This document shows, in pieces, positions 31,201 through 43,400 of a DNA stretch of 64,000 nucleotides. Under the pieces are notes generated by a model, which was not told where the DNA came from, ran no database searches, and saw only the letters and a program-made list of their open reading frames with translations. The first letter of the stretch is position 1. Each line of letters starts with the position of its first letter. The DNA is taken from positions 19,488,261 through 19,552,260 of the forward strand of contig NC_082605.1 of assembly GCF_030936135.1 (NCBI RefSeq). Reading direction: 5' to 3'. Source of the stretch: Gavia stellata. Taxonomy: Eukaryota > Chordata > Aves > Gaviiformes > Gaviidae. Both the position numbers and the translations under genes were made by a program.

Positions 31201-32700
31201 TACTTCCACCCTTCATAAAAGTTTCTAAGAGCACAACTCTTGCAGGGCCAGGCCTGCGGAGAACGACAAGAGGGGTTACAAGTGCTGCACGTGCCACGCT
31301 ACCACTCTTCGATTTCCAGCTCCTCTGCAGCTCAGCTCTTGCTTACTGGAAGCTGCAATCAGGCTCCAAACTCCAGCCCTAAAGGTTTTATGCCAAATAA
31401 CCCCAAATATAGCAAACCATCCTCAACCCGCCCCTCAAACCCACCTCAAATTCCCATCTTATCAAAAACATCATCCAAAATTGTCTTGGTCCTGTCCGAG
31501 CAAGCCGGCAGGCCAGGCTGAGTGCCAGCGTTGTGCCAACACAGATGTGTTAGGCTGAGCTAAACCCTAAACGCTAGTGGAAAAGCCAATATAAAACTCA
31601 GTGGCTACAGCATTGAAGGAATGCAAACAATGCTTTAAATGGGGCACAGACCTTGCGACACACCTAATTTCCTTTTTTAAATGAAAGGCTTTGGGAGTGC
31701 TGATAATAAGTAACCACCAGCCTGCACCGATACCATCAGTTCTGGGTGAGATACTGGACTTCATAGCACTGGGCTTCCTGCTCAAAGCACAGATGCTTTG
31801 TAACAGCAGCAAGCATGATTCAATGAAGGAAGAACTTGCGAACAGACAAACCTCAAAAACTACTTTGAAGAAATGGAAAAGTATGATGACATGGGGGTAT
31901 TTTTAGCAGGCATGTCTGCAAGTTCTTGTTAATACCTGTTTTCACCAGCAACCCAGAAATAAGCGTAAAATTCAGTGGTGGTGGTGAAGCTTATGGATGC
32001 CACAAAAAGTAGGAAATGACAAGTAACTCTGAAAGTGAGACTGAATAACCCCAACTGCTTGGTGACCCGAGTGCAAAAGCAGTTGTACATCTAGAAGCCA
32101 CAGCGTTCTTCCAGGAGGATGGGCGTCTCAGAGGGCACAAACTCAAAAGACGACCCAGCAGATGAGCAACACAAACCCTGAGCCATGCTACAAACGCGAA
32201 TGGCTGCAGCAGTTTTCAGGTGCAAGGATAGATGAGCAAGAAGTATTTCCAGAAACACAAGGCCACCCCTGTCTGTGCATCCCTGCCGAGCTGAGGCTGG
32301 GCAGCAGGTCCAGGGAGAACGACCCTCCCATGGGGACGCTGCATGAACCCAGCTCGGCTCCTGCTCCCGCAGGGCAGCTCTGCCAGAGAGGCCCCTGGAA
32401 AGTGCTGACCACCACTCCTCCCTCCCCTCGCACCGTCACAAATTCAGACTTACAGACACGTTTTGGGAGGATCTGAACTGCCACAGGCCAAGCTTCCTCC
32501 AGCAATAGCGTGGCCGTTGCCAACTCCCCTGCCCTGGGCTGGGGGGTTTGCACGGCAGCCGAGGCCACTGGCCCTCAGCACCCAACCTACCACCACAGAA
32601 CAAAAGAAATCAGACCATGGTGATCTACTCTCTCTTACTTTAAAGCCCTGAAATAACACACACCGCACTTTTCCAAGCACTCAAGTAGAAATAGGAGGAA
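22296..32700. other. Upstream region of LMOD3 / intergenic to FRMD4B
   Basis: About 10 kb between the LMOD3 5' acceptor and the FRMD4B polyadenylation signals. It must hold the LMOD3 promoter and a non-coding first exon. A minus-strand TATATATA (26646-26639) with GC-richer sequence after it is one weak promoter candidate. Open frames up to 188 codons (minus 22504-23070) have no recognisable domain or splice context. No transposon or RNA gene was identified. Confidence 0.6.
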
Positions 32701-34310
32701 TGCTGAAGTGGTAGCACACTTTTTAGTTTATTGACCTATACAAAATAATAGGTCTAAAAAATTCAGAAGTAGTAAAAGAATAAGCAAAAAGAGCTTTCGC
32801 ATTTCTAGAAGGCTATACAAATATGCAAAACCAAGGAAATAAGTTATTTTTTATTTTGTTTTTGTTCGTTTAATTCCAAATCGCGACTCTAATAATACAA
32901 ACGACTAAGTACCAGCTTAACAAGTGTGTCCTTCTGTATATATTACATGCTCTGGAATATTGGTAAAAAACGTCAAAAAAGTTTATCAGAAACTTTTCTA
33001 TTCACAATATGAACAAGGAGTAACTAATCCTTTGTATAAAAGAAAAAAGAGCACCATTTATGGAATCCTGAAGCACAGTACAGCTGAGAAACGAGAGAGA
33101 TTTTACCGTATGCAAGCGAGTCATCAGAAATCACGCAAGATAACCCATGCCAATTTGTTCCTACAGATGGATGACGTGAGGTAGGTTTCATCCCTCTTAG
33201 GTCAAGACTGCAGTCGCACTTTTTTCCCCCTACACAAATGGTTTCGTGAAAATGCTGTTCTGTCACTTAGTGACTCTGCAACGCACCTGGCAGTTCAGAT
33301 GACTCGCGGTACAATCCTAATGCCCCTCATTTTAAGGCACCCACTTGGCTGTTTGTGTTTGCATCCACCTTAAAATACTGGCCGTTACAATCAAATTGTT
33401 CGCCGTGTGATCCCTGGAGCTCCCCACTGCGGATCCTCGATTCACTGTGGCAGAGCAAAATGTAATTGTTACCCGATGAACAGGGGTCACTGTGCAGCCA
33501 CCATGAAAATTTGCCTACTCCTCTGCACAGTGAAGTTGTACCATGGAAAGGTGATTAAATGGGAGGTTATTAATTACACTTTATCATCGAAAAGAGTTCA
33601 AAGTTTACTGCTTCTGGTTCCAAAATCCACACCCGCTTATAGTTTTACACGACATATTGTGTCAGAAAATTCTTTTCTTTCCAGAACTTGCTTGTGGTGC
33701 TAACAAACACTCTTAACAACACCCCAAAAAATGGATAAACTCATTCAAACCTCCATAATAAAAAAAAAATCCAGCCTTCAAGTAATGTTCCAATACTGAT
33801 TAAGTCACCCTTTGCCTCACTCACACACACAGTATCTATCCTTCATAAGCTTATGAAAGTCTTTCCAGGTCATCATAAGCCATGGCAGAATAAAATTCCA
33901 TTTCTTCTTCTTTCAGACATCAGAATTGTGCTCCTAGAATTCCTGGTTTTTCCATAGAGTCTCCTTTTCACATTTTTTTTTTTCTCTGAGGTTTGCCTTC
34001 AACACCTTCCAATCTTCCAAAAAAGTGCTTGCTAAATATAAATACTTCAACCAAGTGCTGCATCTAGTCATAGATTAAACTGTGGCTTGCCCTTGCTCGT
34101 GTAGGCTATCTGGATTCAGAAAGAAACGGCATTCGTGGTAAGACTTTATCATTTTGCTACAGTCCCTCGTAACGCTGAATTTAATCTTTCCCAGCAAAAC
34201 AGCCTGCTTCCTTTTCTTGTTCGGTTTGGAAGTTCCACGTGAGATCCGCCTCGGAGTCGCAGCGTTTTGTGCAAGGCTCGCAAGGGTACGAATGCGGGGC
34301 TGCAGGCGGT
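32701..34310 (-). other. FRMD4B: FRMD4B 3' untranslated region
   Basis: AT-rich non-coding sequence after the FRMD4B stop, with minus-strand AATAAA at 32855-32850 and 32732-32727. The 3' UTR would be about 1.5-1.6 kb. The exact end is inferred. Confidence 0.5.
32727..32732 (-). terminator. Candidate polyadenylation signal of FRMD4B
   Basis: Minus-strand AATAAA followed by agtgtgctacc, a G/T-containing downstream context. Another AATAAA lies about 120 nt upstream at 32855-32850. Confidence 0.4.
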
Positions 34311-34431
34311 CTACACGAGCGTCCCAGGCTTTGAATCCTCGTGCCAGAATAACCTCTGCTCATTGCTGTGCAAGTCTTCTTCCAACCGGCTCTCATCATC
34401 GCCACCCAGCTGGCTCGTCTCTGCATACGCT
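34311..34431 (-). CDS. FRMD4B: FRMD4B last coding exon with stop
   Basis: Acceptor tctcttacag. Encodes [20 protein letters not shown] and [17 protein letters not shown], then TAG at 34313-34311. The C-terminus is identical to mammalian FRMD4B over the last 13 or so residues. Confidence 0.96.
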
Positions 34432-37400
34432 CTGTAAGAGACACGGCATCAGGGATCAGTGGGAGCCGAGGGTCTTCCCCAGAGCCCCAAGTGCTGCACA
34501 AACTCACACAACTCCCCTGGCTTTGAAGTAATGCTGGTTATTGAGAGTTCACCCAGCGTAACTTGGATCCAAATACAAACCCTGTTTTCATGCTTTAATT
34601 AATAAAATTGTATGCCACAGGATCTCAGCTGCTCAAAACTATCAAGACTGTAGGGCATACTGATTGCTCGTTTACCATAATCACGTTAGAATAGAAAATA
34701 AAACAGATGAACAATCAGACAAGTTATTCAAAATATGGAAAATTAATAGCTAATAAACCCCATTTAGATTAAGCTGCCAAAATAAGCAGAGTTTTCAAAG
34801 CCCAATGATAGGAAGTTAGGAAATTAGTAGAAACTGTCTTTTTAAACACTGTCACTGCAGATCTTTTAAAACACTGCAATACAAAAGCCCATTGCATTTA
34901 GCGTAGAAACAAGGATCTAGCAGAAGCTTTTGTATCTTTTCTTACACTTTCATTTATTTTAAAACAAACAAAATTAAAAATTCAGCAGTTTCACACATGT
35001 CAGCCTGGCAGCAAGTGCAAACTGCAACCCACAAAGCAGGAGGCACAAACGTGGGGTACTTACTACTGCTGGCTATGCTTAGCATATGCGTACTTAAATG
35101 TGATGGCATTTGTGAGGGCAGAGCCATTCCCCTGGGCAGGAGGTCTCTGTCCTCACTGATAACAGCCGGCGTACGACAGCGGGGTGAAGAGACCGAAAAC
35201 ACCAAGTAGAAGCAGCAAGAGAGCTGCAGGACTTTCTGCAAGGCCAGAGCAGACCCTGGGCTCCCCGCAGTCCTCGGGAGAGCCCCCACGAGCAGGGCGG
35301 CTCTGCAAGCGGCAGCACGGTCCCGCCTGGTCCCCAGGTTAAGCTCTGCCAAGCGAGATGGGCTTGGCAAATGCGGTATCACCTTTGAACACCAGCACTT
35401 AGACATGAGGTTGAAGAGAGGTGTTTCCTTTCCTTGTTTTTCCAAAAGTTTATCAGCACAGGCACTACAGCTTCAGAAACACAACAGGACCGTGTCCTGA
35501 TGATGGGGTGCAGGAGAGACCTCCTGTCACAGGGGGTGAGAGGAACTGGGCTCAGCGGGTGCTCTGCCTGCAACACTGCTCCGAGCATCGCAGCTAACAG
35601 GGAGTGCAAGATCTTCGATGGTCCAGCATCAGCCAGAGGAAAAGGCTGTGCAGCAAATAAGTCCATCCTTCACTATGTCTGCTTCTCCCTTCCTTCAGTA
35701 TCGGTGGGACAGTTAGCGATGGTACAGCTGATCTACTCCACACACAGAAGACTTGCTCTTACAAAGTCAATTTTATAATTAGTCTTCATCCTGGCCCTTT
35801 GAAATCAAGCTGATTTTCTCAGAAGTTTCAACAGCCTGTGAAATGCAGGAGGAAGGGCAGAAAATCTTGACATACTCTACTCACCTGCTCTGCAAAGGAA
35901 GGTTGCCATAAACATTCCCGTAACAGCTGGCATAAGAGGAATGAGACAACGTATCATAGTCTGAAAGTCCCAGTGTGAGTGGGTTTCGCCAGTTCCCCGC
36001 AGTGTTTGCAGAAGATGCTGAAATTAAAAAAAAATTACAGCAAATTAGAACTTCCTCCAGCTCAATCAGCTGAGACAAATGAGACAATTCTCATTAGCAA
36101 TCTCTATGGGTTTCTGCCTGACACACATGCAGACAATGCAAACATGAAATATGATTTACAAGCCCTGTAGGGAGGAAAGCACTGTGCGGGTGGTATTTTT
36201 GGAGCTAAGGAATCTCTTTAAAAAGAATTTCTGACCCATTCAGTGATGCTCACTGTACTATATTTTGGAAGCCATCACAGCGACTGCATTTACATGGCAT
36301 GAAGTTTTGCACATTGCTTCTAGTTGGTAAACATGCCTGTTTGAAACCCAAGGGGCTCTTTGTGCTTCTTTGGACTACTGCGCTTACGAAGAGTAAAAGG
36401 CAGTCTTACCCGCTGGAGAAGGCAACAAGCAAGTCTTTGTTCCAAGCACGGAACAAGATCCTATTCAGTTAGTCATCTACCTTTCAGGACAGAGCTCTAG
36501 CCTTGCTTCTACTCCGCTGACTTCAACGAGGCAGCGGAGGGGAGCAGAATTTGATGCATAGCAGGGACTTACAAAAACACTCAGCACAGAAGAAATCAGA
36601 CATTACCTGAAGAGAAAGACGACACCCGACTGCTAGGAGAGCACGGCACCTGCAGACCAGCAAAGCCCAAACTCCTTTGAGATCCTCTGTCAGACTCAAA
36701 GCCTGCCTGCAGGCTATGACCCTGCTCCTTTTGACTGGAGGCACGTTGGTACCAACCACGGAGATGCTCTGCTACTAAGGCCTTGTGAATGTTTTTGGTT
36801 ATATGCTCCGTTTTAGCAACTTGCTTCCTTGGAAGCCTTAGGGTTGCGTATGGGTTATGCGGTACTCGGTCCACTTCATCCTCATGGTAAGACCTGAATT
36901 CCCTGTAACGGTCATATCCGTAATGTGCTGATGAGCGATAGGAAGGATTGACACTGTACTGTCCCTCCGTATCACTCTCATAAACATATCCTCCATTGTA
37001 ATAAATGTCAGATTCGGTGTATTGGGAATATCCAGAAATGTAGTAACTAGAGGAAGGCTGCTCCTGACTTTTGTGGTAGACACCATTGCGAACATCCTTC
37101 TGGGCAAGATTTGGCATACTTCCTGAATTTGCAGCAGAAATGTTTTGTTTCTTTGACCGTCTTCGCCCCCTGGTCCTGTTGTCGAGTGTCTGAGTAGTAT
37201 AATATGGATTGGGAGTAGGTGTCACGCAGTAATATTCTGCACTTGACTGGCTAGTGTAGGATGATCCATCATCGAGGATCTCTGTGCTGCTGCTTCGCTG
37301 GGACTTTGAGAGGGAGAAGGCTGCCTTTTCAGCAGGAGTCTCGGACAGCAGGTGGGTCTGGGATTCCAGACTTCCACTGCGCTGCCGGCAATGGTGCGGG

Positions 37401-40400
37401 GAAACATCTGGCCTGAAACAACACAGATGTCAGTTGGTTAAAGGCAGTCACAGGCAAACGTACACACAGAGTGGGAGAGAGCACAGGTGGGCAAGTCAGG
37501 CATGCTGCCTCCCCAACCAAAGCACAACACAAACCCAGTCTTTTCCTTCCACACAAGGTATCTGCATTGCAAGAAATTCAGCTTGGCTGAATTTTAGATT
37601 TGCTGCAACAGTAGGAGATCTCTTATTAAAAAAAAATCTATCATGGTAAGCAAGGTTAATCTGCGACAGGGATACATGCAGCAAAGCTCACAAACTCACA
37701 TTTTGTAATCATTTACAGGAGGATGCTCTCAGTTTTTAAGTCAAGTCTAAACAAGTAACTGAGCTAGGAGCAGAACATAGGAAGATAGGTTTCCTGTGGC
37801 TCTGTCTCTCAAGATTGCATTACCCCGGCCAAATAAAACATGAGCTCTTGGTAACACTGTAAGATTTATAGCATCTCTCCTTCCCCAGCATGGATTCTCA
37901 GCTGTCTAATAATACAGGTGGGCTCATGTTGCAGGTCTCTTCCCATAGTAAGGGCACTAATTGGCATCCCTCTCCTCTATCTGGCCCCTTACTTTTTCAG
38001 GAGGCTTGCAGGAATGTAATCCACAACAGACATCTGTCAGGTCATGAACAAGTTTTTGTGGAGAGACCACTGACGGACAACACAATTTCATAAGCCTCAC
38101 TTTGTTAGAAAATGAGGCTACAAGGAAATGTAAAATAAATTCTGGCTATCTTAGAAGTATTTTACAGAAACTTTTTGAACAAGTATTACTTGTTAAAACT
38201 CCCTATAGGTGCCTATCCGGAAATGACCATTCTCCTATAGGTCTTTCATGATCAGATAGGCAATATTTCTGTGCCAGCTTCCATCTCACTCCTGATTTTG
38301 CAGACACCCATTTGTGTGTGGCTGCTGTTTGTCCAGACCAGGTTTCTGCTCATATAAACACCCTCACTCTCATGCCACAAAGCTGGTGCAGGACTGTGCC
38401 TGAAGATGGTGGCCAATATTAACCTTGTGCCTCCAATATCCAGAAAAGACATTTTGAGAGCCTGACCCTGCTGTAGGGAAAGCTGTGTGGCAATGGACCC
38501 TTTGCCCTCTTCACACCATTTGCTTTTATTCTTCTGCTGCCTAAGATGGATATCACACTTGAAGTCCCCTTACTGTAAGTGGCTGCTACTGTAGGCATTG
38601 CGTGTGAGCACGGGGGTCGTAGGCATGCTTCTCCCCCCAGGAGGCTGGGGCGGCCGGTCCAGGGTTCGGTAAGGACTGCTGTGAGTCGAAAGCGGGTCCC
38701 TGTAATCAAGAAAACAATCCCAGTTCAGTTAAACACGATGCAAAGTCATAGCACACAGAATATGTGCACCCTAAGTCTTGAAGCAACAAAACGAAGGGCA
38801 GAAAAAACAGGTAAGGGCATAACTGGATGTGCTTCCCTGTATAAAGAACAGAATTGTTAAACAGGAAGAAAAATTCGGCCCCTTCTTGTGGTTCAAGGGA
38901 GGTCCTCACAGAATGACCAGTAGGAAAAGCTGCTGCCGAAGGACAGAAGTATGAAGCAGAAGAAACAGCAGGTATCAGAGAAGCAAAGGAATCGGGTTTT
39001 AAAATTAAGCACATCACAGCTAAATGGTTACATATGGCTGTAATTCAACTTCTGAACTTCACGTGGAGCAGTGTTCTGTTTATCTTGAGGGACAGATGAG
39101 AAAAACACAAAGACATGACACTGCCCAAAACTTTAGAACATTTTTAAGCATGCCTTCAACAGCCTGACACAGTACAAGAAATATCAAGATCAGTGGGAAT
39201 CCTTACACTGGGAACAACTAGCACCAGATCAGACCCATATAACAAGATCACACAACCATCAGCAGAGCTACGGCTATTGATATGCCCCATGGAACTGTTC
39301 TTCTGGCTCAGAAAGTGCCCAAATCCCATGGATACATACAGGAACCTCAGCCAGTTACTGCAGCTGGCACTAATGATGGTAGCTGGTTGAATCCCAGTAA
39401 CTCTGCTCTTACAGGGAGAATCGCCCATCAGGACTTACATGAATTCTGTACGCTTTGACAATGTACCTGCTGAAAATACCATTAGGAGGGATGGGTATGG
39501 TTTGGTGTTATCTGAAGCCATTAAGCACAGTCATCAGGAAAACCACAAGTTGTAGTTTCAATACTGAAAACAAACCACAGAAACGGAGACAAAGGGTGAC
39601 AGTACTGGTAGGCACGAGCAATTCCTTAAATACAGCTCTTGCTATTAAAATTCTGACCCGTCTTGAACATCTTCACAAAGGCTACACTACCCTCCAATTT
39701 CAGAGACTGTGGCAACTACTTATACACACTTACATACACTTCTGTTACTAAACAGGAAATTGAGCTCCCATCACCAAACCCTGTAATCGCAGGAGTGTGG
39801 AGGCAGCAGGCTCTGCTGGAGTGCCCATAGTAACGGGAGTCTTGGCAGGGGCAAGACAGAGCTCATGGCAGCAAGGTGGGAGCACAGCGGCAGCGAGATG
39901 TGCCCTACCTGGAGTGTCTGGATTCCAAGAGCTGCTCGTTTATGGATGACTTTCTGAGATGAATTCTCTCCACCCCAAGGGACTTTGGTGGAGGAAGCCT
40001 TGGAGAAAGCTGCGCAGAGCTTGGTCTCTGTGCTGGCAGAGGAAACGACTCACTGACTGTTGGAAAGGAATATGTATTTTGTTAGAAAAATCCTTGTTAC
40101 TTTTGCCCTATATGCAAATCTGTGGCCCCTTAGCAGAAACACTTTGCACGACAGAGACAAAGACAGAAGCTGTGAATCTAGAAAGGCTCTCCTGCCTGCA
40201 CCAAGCTCTCCTCCACATGGACAGGACATTGCGGGGGCTCGTACAGATCCCAGCAGCACCGACTCCTACGGAGATTACACACAGCTTGGGGCTGTGCCAG
40301 ATCACAAAGTGGAACTTCGCTGGGAAAACACCTGTTAGCAGCACGATCCTTCACAGAGCCAAGCGGGCAAGCTCAGCCTCTGCAACGGCCAGTTCCTCTC

Positions 40401-43400
40401 CCTCACCTTCCAGCTCTTTACTTGAAAATGACATTTTAAGAATTAGTTTTGAAATACAACCTAAAAGGGACTGACTTCAAAAGCGACCGAATGAGCAAAG
40501 ACAACTGACAGACACATTTGGCTGAAGGCAATTGGGAAGACGCTGATTTGATCCTTGTTCTCACTTCGCTTAGGGCACAACCCAGGTCCCATCAGAGCCA
40601 ACAGGAAAATCCAGCCAATACATATAAATGCAGGATGAGCATCACAGAGAACACGTTCACAAGCCAGAGCCCCAGCTCTACTTCTACTTGTACAAGCAGG
40701 AACCAGGTGTAACTCCAACTTAAAGCTCCAGATGGGTTGTACAAGTCTAAAACTGGGACAAAGTGAGATCAGAATCAGGCCCTAACTGAAAAGTGAGTAA
40801 TAATTTAGATAATGTTTGTCCCCAAATGATGATTATCTAGGTTAAGGGAGAGGCAAGCCAAGTCCTTTCCACCTTGTGGAACAGGGCGTGAACGTGTGTG
40901 TCTGTGGGTGTGTGCGTGAAATGAGTAAGCTGAGCAAACACCATACCCATGCAAGATGCAAGCTCACTAGGCAACAGATAAATGAAAACAGATCGTTAGT
41001 ATCTGTGACTATTCCACTTTTCTGTAAGTTTTATAGTAGCTGTGAGGACAGAAGGGCTGGGCCAATCCTCCCAGCTTGTAACTACTCCTGCTGCTCATGC
41101 GCCTCTGGCCAGGTCCTAGGGATGAAGTATTTGTTTGAAATTCAAAGCCCTCAGTTCGCAGGTTGGTCAGGTTAAAACAAAACACCTTCTCTAAAGACAA
41201 CTTGGATCAGTTCACAGAGCAAAATCTTTCAGTAACTAACCCATTACGAGCTAAGACATTCCTGATTAAGCTCTTTCCTCCGCTATGAAGTCATTTGTCA
41301 TCAAAAGCCACCAAAATAGTAGGCTAAAGGACATTAAGTCAAAGGAATGTCTCCAAACAGGCAACACTTCATAGGAAGAAAAGGATAAGCAACATACCAT
41401 CGTCATAGGTAGTTGTGTCCGACAAAGAGCTGCTCTCAGATGGAATTATATCATCTGTGAATGAAAACAAGCACTTTAAGCATAGGAGACCCAACATTAG
41501 TTTCCAAATATCACATACAGTTTATTTTCTACAGCTTCAGAGACAGCTGCTACTTGTAACGCTATAATCTGTATGCTTTAGCCCTCAACAGCCTGAAGAC
41601 AGTCCTGCTTTGCAGTATATCATGACCTAGTTGCGCTCACTGCAGTTCAGCAAGCTACCTGCATAATTATCAAAGGGTATTTTTTTCAACTGCAGTGGGA
41701 ATCAGGCCAAGATTTACAAAGGTGTTTTCCACCCAACTTCCAACAGATCTCACAGGGTGTTTTGGTGCTTCAATAGGAGTCAGGAGCCTACACAGACATG
41801 TAGATCTTGGCTGCTAGCAGCTAATCTCCTTTAGGTACACCTGAAATCCCACCAGGTAAGTACGAAATGCCTTTTGAAATTTGGCATTCACTTTTGAATG
41901 TTTCATCAGCATACAAATTTTGTTTCAGTTAAATTAATATTAATCCAGAATAATTCCACTGATTTCCATCAAGTTATTGCAAATTCCAACAACGCAGAGA
42001 GCAGTACTGTTGTACGGACACTGCAAATTTTTTCTGTTTCATTTTGTTATTTATTCAAAGCGCTTTACTGCACCTGCCTGTCCTCTCACATTGATACTAC
42101 ACACTACCACTTGCTCAGAAACAGCCTGTCCCTGCTAAGGTTTAGAACAGACCAGCAGCAGCAGAGAAATTAGGCTGGTGATAAAAAGCAGCACTAATCA
42201 ACCCAGAGAAAAATCTGTTCCTAGGCCATTTCTGGCAAGACACAGCACTAGTGGGGTAAAATATCTCCGTGAACTTCCATGCAGGAGGGAAAAGCAGCAA
42301 CAAAAGAAGTCAGTGGCAGCCACTTTGTGTATGACACCTGCTTCTTCCGTAAGTCATCATGAGCACATGCAACGTACGTTGCTCCCTTGCTATCGCGCTT
42401 TGCTGCAAGGAAAGGTCTGGTTACAAGAATTCGGTAAATAAGAGCAGCTTTTCAAGAACAGCAAAACATCAGGGCTGGCCCCTGCCCTGAGGGGACTTGT
42501 CAGACCACCGAAGATGGGTTGCAGCTCTGCTTGCAAGGCAACACTGGGGAAAAAGCTTCAGGGGAGCTTGTTCACGTGAATTTGACTACGTGGTGGTGAA
42601 ATATGGAACTGGGCCCAGTGCAAGGAGGAAAAAAGCCTACCTAAGAAAAAGCCAGCCTAAAGCTACACTGCTGGATTCATGTGGGTTCTGCAATGCTGAC
42701 ATACGGGGGAGCTCTGAATTTAAATTCCAAATCTGTGCAAAAGGGGAAGAAACCCTGGGCTACAGAGGAAGCAAAGGAAAGGGAGAGTGGAATGTGGGGA
42801 GCAGGAGACAGTCCAGTATGTCCTTTACCTCCCATCCCTTGGGGGCTGGGCTGAAAATAGCTATGATTTGATTCAGTAAATCAATGTTACTATTTAACAC
42901 GTCATTTCCAACAAGTCATTCCCCAAATTCACAGCCCCAAGTGACTCATCACTGCTCAGCTTTCTGAAACCCTGTACCCCGAGTCCAAGAGTACAGTCAG
43001 CGATGGTGAAAACGTTACATAAAATCAGTTATTGAAGCAGATGACGGTTCTGCTTCAGGTAAACAAAACCACGCTGCACTGCAAGAGTCAGGAACTGGGA
43101 GGGAATGCAGCTAACTTACTGCTGGCTAAGTATTTGCTGTCTTGCAGTCCCTGCCTGCAGAAAGGGAGACTCTCCCAAGACATGGAGTCCAGTCCCTTCT
43201 TGCTGTGTCCACCTTCTCAGACACCAAACAAGGATGTCACGTATCAAATGTTGCAAAATGATGGGCTGAATGTATGAAGACCAACTCATAAGCTGTTTGT
43301 TTGCACAACAGGACAAAAAACTGCCCGCAACGAACAACAGTGACTGTGCACGGATGCTGCCTGACAGGGCTCTCGCTGCTCGCTGGCCTTCAATAGCTTC

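Larger units (their letters stand above)
34432..41397 (-). other. FRMD4B: FRMD4B introns between the last six coding exons
   Basis: Five introns: 34432-35884, 36018-36606, 37413-38573, 38700-39908 and 40057-41397. Each is 0.6-1.5 kb with consensus ends. Nothing beyond unremarkable intron sequence and short chance ORFs was seen. Confidence 0.85.
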
